Of a DNA stretch of 6,041 nt, positions 1 through 4,994 are shown in pieces; position 1 is the first letter of the stretch, and each line of letters starts with the position of its first letter. The position numbers and the translations under genes were made by a program. Below the pieces are notes generated by a model. It had not been told where the DNA came from and made no database searches. It saw only the letters and a program-made list of their open reading frames with translations. The DNA is from Haloquadratum sp. J07HQX50 (lineage in GTDB: Archaea > Halobacteriota > Halobacteria > Halobacteriales > Haloferacaceae): contig KE356562.1 in NCBI GenBank assembly GCA_000416005.1, forward strand, positions 1 to 6,041, read 5' to 3'.

Positions 1-81
1 GTAGCAGCATCAGATAGTGACGACAACGTGTCGGTAGAGACGGTTTATTCAGTCTCAAATCAGAAGCTAGTCCATTGGTAA
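1..81 (+). other. Open frame at window edge, probable displaced N-terminus of the helicase
   Basis: The first frame is open from base 1 to a TAA at 79-81 and gives 26 residues: an acidic, Ser/Asp-rich stretch, then VSVETVYS, then SNQKLVHW. The helicase frame is shifted by one base and opens only after a TGA at 18-20. It reads LKSEASPLVNASKL across 54-95. Joining VSVETVYS (28-51) to that stretch gives a continuous sequence resembling the usual start of haloarchaeal Rad25-like proteins, which have an acidic leader, a short helix and a winged-helix-like segment. I infer that both frames belong to one gene separated by a loss of one base (or gain of two) near 48-56. The alternative is that this is simply the C-terminus of an unrelated upstream gene overlapping the helicase by 7 bases. 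The true start would lie left of the window. Confidence 0.5.
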
Positions 82-1868
82 ATGCGTCTAAGTTAGCAAA
101 GTACACTGGCCTAACGCAATCAGTCGCTAGTGACGCGTTAATGTCACTGGTTGAAGCTGGAGTGCTTGAGCAGATGAACCTTAGCCGCGACCCGACAGTC
201 TATTACCCAACGTCATTAAATGAAATAGCGACCCAAGAACGAGTTACTGTCTTTAGTCAACGACACGAAATTGTCGTTGACAGTCCCACACAGTATACGC
301 AGGCACAACTGGCTCAATTTGCAACACTGGTCGATTCGACAAACGAGAGACCTGCAGAACAGCTCTCCGCGTCAGCAAATAAGACAGTCACACGTCGTGC
401 GTCAACTCGGGGGTATCTGTACCGGATTCGCCAAGAAGACGTATGGCAAGCGCCTTTTGAGACGCTACCAGACTTACTAAATGCAGTTCGCGAGGTAGTG
501 CCAAGGCGACAGCCTTCGTTGGAGGAGTGGATTAGCTCACAGTGGAAGCGTGCCCACGAATTTCGTCTTTATACTCATCCAGACGAGTATGTAGTGCTTG
601 AGGCAGGCACGGAGAGTTTAATGGGAAACGTAGCGAGGCAGAAACTCGACACAGAGTCATTGGTTGCACCGATTTCAGATACTGAAAGTTGGGTTCGCGA
701 TGGCGCAGTAGCGACTGTCAAGCGGACGCTATTTGAAGCCGGATACCCGGTTGTTGATGATCGAGAGTTGGACGAGGGAAACCCACTTGAATGTTCGCTG
801 AACGTCGATTTGCGTTCATATCAATCATCGTGGGTAGAACAGTTTCTTGACGTTCGCGCGGGGGTGTTAGTCGCTCCATCTGGATCTGGAAAAACAATCG
901 CTGCACTGGGTGCGATGAGTGAGATTGGAGGAGAGACACTCATTTTAGTCCCCTCAAGAGAGTTGGCTCGACAGTGGCGCAGAGAGATTACGACACATAC
1001 GACACTGTCAGACGAGACCATCGGTGAGTACCACGGTGGCGTCAAATCGATTGAGCCCGTAACAATCGCTACTTATCAGACCGCTGGGATGGACCGCCAT
1101 CGAAAACTGTTTGATTCCAGACGCTGGGGATTGATCATTTATGATGAGGTTCACCATATCCCCTCAAAGGTATTTCGCAGAAGTACGACCTTACAGGGGA
1201 AGCATCGGCTCGGATTGTCAGCCACACCAGTTCGAGAGGATGAAAAAGAATCTGAAATTTTCACTCTGGTCGGCCCGCCAATAGGAATCGACTGGTCAGA
1301 GTTGATCGAGGCTGGGTATGTACGTGAGCCACAGGTAGAAATTAGATATCTCTCGTGGCAGGATGACTTAGCACAGAACGAGTGGGCTAATGCAGACGGA
1401 CGACAAAAGAGACGGTTAGCAGCGGAAAATCCCGAGAAAATAACTCATATATCGAAATTACTCGCCGACCACGCAAGTGCGCAGGTGCTCATTTTTGTTG
1501 AATGGCTGGACCAGGGTGATGCAATATCTGAGAAACTTGAGATTCCATTTATCAATGGTGAGATGCCACATCGAGAACGAGAGCGGATTTTTGAATCGTT
1601 CAAAACAGGTGAACTGTCAACCATAGTTGTTTCTCGCGTTGGCGATGAGGGAATTGACCTTCCAAACGCGGACATGGCTATCTTGGCCTCTGGATTAGGA
1701 GGATCGCGGAGGCAGGGAGCACAACGGGTTGGCCGAACAATGCGTCCAGCGGGGAGCTCAATTGCGTACGTCTTGGCAACTCGTGGAACAAGAGAAGAAG
1801 AGTTCGCGCAGAGACAAATGCAACATCTCTCTGAAAAGGGCATTCAAGTAACCGAACAGATTATCTGA
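75..1868 (+). CDS. rad25: XPB/Rad25-family DNA repair helicase
   Basis: This is a superfamily 2 ATP-dependent DNA translocase/helicase of the archaeal XPB (Rad25/Ssl2) family, a cytoplasmic enzyme linked to nucleotide excision repair or DNA opening. Counting from TTG at 75 (597 residues), I see a winged-helix-like start (about 1-47), a region resembling the XPB/Ssl2 N-terminal domain (about 114-190), LRSYQ at 246-250, Walker A APSGSGKT at 267-274, motif Ia VPSRELARQW at 292-301, the DEVH box at 357-360, motif III LSATP at 381-385, the XPB hallmark RED at 387-389, motif V around GDEGIDLP (523-530), GGSRRQ at 542-547 and motif VI QRVGRTMRP at 550-558. The charged stretch 428-452 sits where XPB carries its thumb. 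The start is uncertain: TTG 75 has no ribosome site, ATG 141 would cut the N-terminal domain, and an upstream frameshift is likely. No bax1/DUF790 partner follows. Family call is firm; the paralogue is not determined. Confidence 0.93.
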   Translation: MVNASKLAKYTGLTQSVASDALMSLVEAGVLEQMNLSRDPTVYYPTSLNEIATQERVTVFSQRHEIVVDSPTQYTQAQLAQFATLVDSTNERPAEQLSASANKTVTRRASTRGYLYRIRQEDVWQAPFETLPDLLNAVREVVPRRQPSLEEWISSQWKRAHEFRLYTHPDEYVVLEAGTESLMGNVARQKLDTESLVAPISDTESWVRDGAVATVKRTLFEAGYPVVDDRELDEGNPLECSLNVDLRSYQSSWVEQFLDVRAGVLVAPSGSGKTIAALGAMSEIGGETLILVPSRELARQWRREITTHTTLSDETIGEYHGGVKSIEPVTIATYQTAGMDRHRKLFDSRRWGLIIYDEVHHIPSKVFRRSTTLQGKHRLGLSATPVREDEKESEIFTLVGPPIGIDWSELIEAGYVREPQVEIRYLSWQDDLAQNEWANADGRQKRRLAAENPEKITHISKLLADHASAQVLIFVEWLDQGDAISEKLEIPFINGEMPHRERERIFESFKTGELSTIVVSRVGDEGIDLPNADMAILASGLGGSRRQGAQRVGRTMRPAGSSIAYVLATRGTREEEFAQRQMQHLSEKGIQVTEQII

Positions 1869-2231
1869 AATCATCGCTCGTTTGATTGTGAGAACCGCAA
1901 GAGGCTGCATCATCTTCGTAATGAGCAGACACACGCTCAGTATCTGTTGTGTGTAAGTCGTCTATATGATTGGAGACGTTATGATTCGCTGAGCGAGGGT
2001 TGGTGGCAATCGTTGTTTGAGCTTTTGATAATTAGAATAGAGTCTCACTGCTTGTGGTTGGTGCCACTGTCGTATATGCGAGTAGTGTATCGATGCGGTA
2101 AGTCCACTGCACTGCATTAACTCAGAATCCAAGCGAAGAAAAGGTATTAGTGGCCAAGTAACACCCGCGGCTGTGTAGAGTGGTGTCGTTCACAATATGG
2201 GATATTGTACTAATTGAGAGCTATGATAACG
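1869..2231. other. Intergenic region without a convincing gene
   Basis: This spacer separates the helicase stop from the tRNA promoter. The frame directly after the helicase TGA stays open to a TAA at 2118-2120, but it has no ATG until very late, and its product is rich in Cys, Trp, His and Arg and poor in Asp/Glu, unlike the acidic neighbours, so I treat it as chance. No terminator with a T-run is seen after the helicase. The only clear structure is the inverted repeat at 2192-2208. Confidence 0.7.
2192..2208. repeat. Perfect 7-3-7 inverted repeat, possible operator
   Basis: ACAATAT, GGG, ATATTGT forms a perfect dyad of 7 bp with a 3-base centre. Its AT-rich 17-bp symmetric form suits a dimeric winged-helix regulator better than an RNA terminator, since no T-run follows. 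It lies 24 bases upstream of the TATA-like box of the tRNA gene. Function is inferred only; a dyad of this size can also occur by chance in AT-rich spacer DNA. Confidence 0.4.
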
Positions 2232-2239
2232 TTTAAATT
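2231..2239 (+). promoter_or_regulatory. TATA-like box A of the tRNA-Tyr gene
   Basis: GTTTAAATT contains TTTAAA at 2232-2237, matching the A/T-rich archaeal box A bound by TBP. Its centre is about 32 bases before the first base of the mature tRNA, so transcription would begin a few bases upstream of the tRNA and the short leader would be removed by RNase P. Spacing and sequence both fit; there is no experimental support here. Confidence 0.6.
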
Positions 2240-2266
2240 GCCCAGTATGACTACTATTAGTTGAAG

Positions 2267-2340
2267 CCGCCCTTAGCTCAGCCTGGTAGAGCAGCCGACT
2301 GTAGATCGACTTGTCCCCCGTTCAAATCGGGGAGGGCGGA
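2267..2340 (+). tRNA. trnY: tRNA-Tyr (anticodon GUA)
   Basis: This tRNA reads UAU/UAC codons. The 74-base cloverleaf has an acceptor stem CCGCCCT (2267-2273) pairing fully with AGGGCGG (2333-2339) and discriminator A at 2340. The D stem is GCTC/GAGC (2276-2279, 2289-2292) with loop AGCCTGGTA. The anticodon loop is CTGTAGA (2299-2305), giving anticodon GTA. The variable loop has five bases, and the T stem CCCCG/CGGGG (2316-2320, 2328-2332) encloses TTCAAAT. The C1-G72 pair with A73 is the known archaeal and eukaryotic tyrosine identity pattern. CCA is not encoded and there is no intron. One oddity is that the anticodon stem has a C-A mismatch at the second pair (2295 with 2309). Confidence 0.97.
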
Positions 2341-2417
2341 CTTTCTCACCGAACGATTGAAAGCCGAGAGGAGCCGCGTCGTCGTGCGATTCCATCTCGA
2401 CCCGTTCGACTTGAACA

Positions 2418-2438
2418 GGTCACCAAACTCGGGTGACC
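2418..2438 (+). repeat. Perfect 7-bp stem-loop downstream of tRNA-Tyr
   Basis: GGTCACC (2418-2424) and GGTGACC (2432-2438) pair perfectly around the 7-base loop AAACTCG. The stem is GC-rich, so it should fold stably in RNA. It starts 78 bases after the tRNA. No T-tract follows, so it does not look like an intrinsic terminator. It could be part of an unrecognised small RNA or remnant of an older gene. Confidence 0.45.
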
Positions 2439-2493
2439 GCTGTCGTATGTTCGCACATAGCCGAAGGTATCGGGGAAAATAGTACTTGACATG

Positions 2494-2527
2494 CCTGTTT
2501 GAAGCGGTCGTGATTGCTTCAAACCGG
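2494..2527. repeat. Long stem-loop, 9-bp perfect core
   Basis: GTTTGAAGC (2497-2505) and GCTTCAAAC (2516-2524) form a perfect 9-bp stem with a 10-base loop GGTCGTGATT. After one mismatch, CC (2494-2495) and GG (2526-2527) add two more pairs. It lies between two converging transcription units (tRNA and ABC gene), where it could act as a processing or 3'-end signal in either direction. A link to a mobile element end or CRISPR-type repeat was considered, but only one copy is present. Confidence 0.5.
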
Positions 2528-2588
2528 TGAAGAGGAGGTCAATTGATAGCGTGGTATGAGCAGAACCGGAGCTTGGAGAATGGATCTT

Positions 2589-2612
2589 AAGATATCTGAT
2601 TTAGGATATCTT
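2589..2612 (-). terminator. Stem-loop across the ABC gene stop codon, possible 3'-end signal
   Basis: AAGATATC (2589-2596) and GATATCTT (2605-2612) form a perfect 8-bp dyad with an 8-base spacer that contains the stop codon of the ABC gene (2601-2603, TAA on the minus strand). On the minus strand the hairpin is followed only by a short AAGATCC, not a T-run, so termination is weakly supported. It could instead stabilise the mRNA 3' end. Confidence 0.35.
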
Positions 2613-4499
2613 TCCAACGTGTTTTGACCACAGTTCGTCGTACAGTCCATCCTCAATCGCTAGTAGATCCTCGTGTGAGCCCTGTTCCACGATTTTCCCA
2701 CTATCAAAGACGAATATTTTGTCAGCATTCCGTATCGTTGAAAGTCGATGTGCGATAATGATGGTTGTCCTATCTTCTGTCGCCTCGTTGATTGCAGTTT
2801 GAATTTTACTCTCTGTGATGTTGTCGACGTGGCTAGTCGCTTCATCTAGTACAAGCACTTCTGGGTCAGAGAGGATCGCCCTGGCGATGGCTACACGCTG
2901 CTTTTCACCACCTGACATTCGACTTCCAGACTCACCAAGGTCTGTGTTGAGACCGTCTTCCATGGCTGCGATTGGGTCTTGGAGTGCAGCTTTCTCGATC
3001 GATTCATCGAGTTCTTGTTTGCTCGCTGTGATATTTCCATATCGAATGTTATCTTCCAACGTCGAGTCAAAAATGTATGGTTGTTGTTCAACATACCCAA
3101 TATAGTTTCTCAGGCTTTGCGGATCGTATCTGGAGATATCTCTTTTGTCGACTCGTATTGTCCCAGCGTCAGGGTCGATAAATCGTAGTAATAACCGAAT
3201 AAACGTGGTCTTTCCTGACCCTGATCGACCAACAATACCGATTGTTTCCCCAGGGTTAATCTCGCAACTGACCGGACCAAAGACAAATGTGTCATCCTGA
3301 TCTGTGTCAGATTCGGATTCGGCGGTAGCTTCGTTTAGTTGCTCAAGTGGATCCGTCTCATCAAAGGAGTACGAGAAGGTCACATCTTCGAACTGGACAT
3401 CTCCGTTGATTTTACGAAATTCATTTTCGAACTGTTTCGTATCTTTGAGTTGTGTTTGGATGATGCTATACACTCTGTCAGCAGAGGCTTTTGCATCCTT
3501 GTACTCATCTACGTACGAACGGAGACTCGTAGCAGGTTGAATGAGAAGCGTCGCATTCGTGAAGAACACAGCTAATTCTCCGGTCGTCAGTGGCTGAGTG
3601 AAAAACAGTGGTGGACCGTTGATGACCCAGAATGCACCGACGGAAAGCACAAGAAAACTACTAAAACGTGAAGTAACTCCGAAAACTTGTGCGTACGATA
3701 GCCATGTTTTCGATACTGCCAAACGTGTATTTTGCACTCGCTCTGAAGCTTTCTGTACTCGTTCGATTTCTCTTTCTTCTGCTACATATGAACGCACTGT
3801 GAGTATCCCTCGAATACTAGAAGAGAGCTGTTCGGTGAGAGAAGCTGAGCTTTGGCGTGTTTCTTGATACAACGGCTCAATTACGGTGTTGAATCTGAAT
3901 GCATACCATCCGATAAGAGGGACAGGTGCAAGCAGTAGCATTGAGAACTGCCAATTAAGTGAAAATAGCACGACACCAGTGGTCAGGACGTTTACAATAT
4001 CATTTGAGACTCCAGAGAGGACAGTTCTTGGGAGATCACCAACCTGTTTTACATCTGACTCGATGACACTCAGATACTCGCCCGAGGAGCGCTGGATAAA
4101 CCGTCGTGGATGAAGTTCCTGAATGGACTCATAACAATCAACTCGGACACTCTTTTGAAACGACTCTTTGAATACGTCCCATACGTACCCTGAAATGAAT
4201 CTGAATGTCGCAATCAGAAATATCGATATAAAAAATACTATACTTACTTGAGTCGTCCTCGTCTGTGCTTCGGCGGAAAGCAGTGAGTCAGCAAATGGGA
4301 ACTGTGATTGTGTCACACTCGGATCGATAACCTCAATCACGAGTCCGAACGCGACCTGGGGAATCTGTGTAAGCGCTGTTCCAATCGCTCCCGAGACGAC
4401 AGCGATGAGAATATACTTTCGATACTTCGCCCAGTGTGAGAGATACATCCAAGATACAGAATTATATTTTAATCGCTCTGAGAGATTTCTCAAAGGCAT
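2601..4499 (-). CDS. ABC exporter, fused membrane and ATP-binding domains
   Basis: This is a half-transporter ABC exporter expected to dimerise in the cytoplasmic membrane and use ATP to move an unidentified substrate outward. From ATG 4499 (632 residues), the membrane domain has about six spans: residues 29-57 (probably two strands of hydrophobic sequence), 85-109, 166-202 (two spans) and 276-329 (two spans). The ATPase domain shows A-loop Tyr377, Walker A GRSGSGKTT at 424-432, Q-loop Gln472, signature MSGGEKQR at 528-535 (usual LSGGQ), Walker B VLVLDEA ending at Glu553, D-loop SHVD and H-loop His584, all intact. An acidic Asp/Glu/Ser insert lies at about 379-404, just after the A-loop. An alternative start is ATG 4547, which adds 16 residues with a FFFVII stretch; I prefer 4499 because family N-termini usually begin with a short charged helix. 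No TATA box or ribosome site settles the start. It is convergent with the tRNA and divergent from the YeiH-like unit. Substrate is unknown. Confidence 0.92.
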   Translation of the reverse strand: MPLRNLSERLKYNSVSWMYLSHWAKYRKYILIAVVSGAIGTALTQIPQVAFGLVIEVIDPSVTQSQFPFADSLLSAEAQTRTTQVSIVFFISIFLIATFRFISGYVWDVFKESFQKSVRVDCYESIQELHPRRFIQRSSGEYLSVIESDVKQVGDLPRTVLSGVSNDIVNVLTTGVVLFSLNWQFSMLLLAPVPLIGWYAFRFNTVIEPLYQETRQSSASLTEQLSSSIRGILTVRSYVAEEREIERVQKASERVQNTRLAVSKTWLSYAQVFGVTSRFSSFLVLSVGAFWVINGPPLFFTQPLTTGELAVFFTNATLLIQPATSLRSYVDEYKDAKASADRVYSIIQTQLKDTKQFENEFRKINGDVQFEDVTFSYSFDETDPLEQLNEATAESESDTDQDDTFVFGPVSCEINPGETIGIVGRSGSGKTTFIRLLLRFIDPDAGTIRVDKRDISRYDPQSLRNYIGYVEQQPYIFDSTLEDNIRYGNITASKQELDESIEKAALQDPIAAMEDGLNTDLGESGSRMSGGEKQRVAIARAILSDPEVLVLDEATSHVDNITESKIQTAINEATEDRTTIIIAHRLSTIRNADKIFVFDSGKIVEQGSHEDLLAIEDGLYDELWSKHVGKIS

Positions 4500-4856
4500 G
4501 TAGATAATAACAAAGAAGAACTCCTCGCCGAAGCGTCTTCTTACCATGCGATAGGTAATAGAGCTGCGCTCAGATGAAGACGACTCCGCGTCAGCATCTC
4601 ATGATACCTCCGAATCAGTCTCCGAAGTCAGTTGTCGCTGAGAGACTTCACAGGCATAGGTGCGAGAGTATGAGCTGAATGATTCCTGAGTGAGTCGGAG
4701 TCAGCCGTGCTCACGAACTTAATCGGGCTTACAGCCTTCACCCTCGGAGTCAAGCCCCGAGGTACTCGGCCTGCTCCGCCTGTAGAGGGGTAGCAATGTT
4801 TGTGGCAAATTTATCCGATAGCCACGGCGGTACCAGAGGAAGTCTCTAAAAATAAT
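4500..4856. other. Divergent intergenic region with possible mobile-element scar
   Basis: This spacer should hold the promoters of the ABC gene and of the small-ORF/YeiH unit. No clear TATA box is seen at the right distance for the ABC gene. A plus-strand frame from 4555 to TGA at 4639-4641 is acidic and serine-rich (28 codons, no ATG) and looks like the C-terminal tail of a haloarchaeal protein whose body is missing. Further right are a 9-base direct repeat TCGGAGTCA (4695-4703 and 4744-4752) and a GC hairpin (4742-4762). Together these may be debris of an insertion sequence, but no transposase sequence is recognisable. Confidence 0.45.
4742..4762. repeat. GC-rich stem-loop with TCAAG in the loop
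   Basis: CCTCGG (4742-4747) and CCGAGG (4757-4762) pair perfectly around the 9-base loop AGTCAAGCC. Subterminal hairpins of this general kind occur at the ends of IS200/IS605-type elements in haloarchaea, which is why I flag it, but no tnpA or tnpB is present and the match is from memory of the style, not an alignment. It could equally be a 5' regulatory hairpin of the downstream unit, 95 bases before its ATG. Confidence 0.35.
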
Positions 4857-4857
4857 A
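4846..4857 (+). promoter_or_regulatory. Candidate TATA-like box for the small-ORF/YeiH unit
   Basis: CTAAAAATAAT is an A/T-rich run centred about 25 bases before ATG 4875. In haloarchaea TATA boxes sit about 26-27 bases before the transcription start and many messages are leaderless, so this would support an mRNA beginning at or near ATG 4875. A weaker candidate, TTTATC at 4810-4815, would suit ATG 4857 with a short leader. Neither is a strong match. Confidence 0.35.
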
Positions 4858-4994
4858 TGATGGACGACGAAGTCATGCGCACGATACAGTGGTTAATCAA
4901 CCGCTGGATGTCGCTGGACTCCGACTGGCAGGGACTGTTCGTCGGAGCGGCTATTCTTGTTTTAATCAATCTGACTCATGTTACTGTCCCATGA
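4857..4994 (+). CDS. Small single-span membrane protein, coupled to YeiH-like gene
   Basis: I do not recognise this 45-residue protein. It begins MMDDEVMRTIQWLINRWM, with mixed charge and a tryptophan-rich amphipathic helix, followed by one probable membrane span (about residues 24-42, WQGLFVGAAILVLINLTHV). Its TGA at 4992-4994 overlaps the ATG of the next gene (4991-4993) as ATGA, a classic sign of translational coupling, which is the main reason to believe it is real. ATG 4857 is chosen over TTG 4800; a leaderless start at ATG 4875 (39 residues) is equally plausible given the A/T-rich box before it. A role as accessory subunit or regulator of the downstream transporter is an inference from the overlap alone. 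Confidence 0.6.
   Translation: MMDDEVMRTIQWLINRWMSLDSDWQGLFVGAAILVLINLTHVTVP

Larger units (their letters stand above)
2341..2588. other. Intergenic region between tRNA and ABC gene, GC-richer at its start
   Basis: No gene is convincing here. Bases 2341-2460 are about 56% GC by my count (67 of 120), above the surrounding sequence. A plus-strand frame that passes through the tRNA stays open to TAG at 2480-2482, but it has no independent start, so I do not call it. The region contains two perfect stem-loops, at 2418-2438 and 2497-2524. Position next to a tRNA 3' end is typical of integration sites, but I found no second copy of the tRNA tail in the window. Confidence 0.6.

Noticed and set aside
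1445..1843. 132-codon minus-strand frame inside the helicase gene
   Set aside because: It lies fully antisense to conserved helicase motifs V and VI and is Ser/Pro/Cys-rich, as expected for an antisense shadow.
1869..2120. Open frame continuing in phase after the helicase TGA, suggesting stop-codon readthrough or a separate small gene
   Set aside because: No early ATG, a product rich in Cys/Trp/His/Arg and unlike acidic haloarchaeal proteins, and the helicase already ends where XPB proteins normally end.
2261..2482. 73-codon plus-strand frame running through the tRNA and its downstream flank
   Set aside because: It begins upstream of and reads through the tRNA gene, so most of its start is RNA-coding; the remainder has no own start and no recognisable domain.
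2494..2527. CRISPR repeat
   Set aside because: Only one copy of the palindromic unit is present and there are no regularly spaced repeats or cas genes in the window.
4500..4547. Longer ABC start at ATG 4547 as the definitive start
   Set aside because: It adds a short hydrophobic stretch not typical of family N-termini and has no better promoter or ribosome site than ATG 4499; kept as an alternative only.
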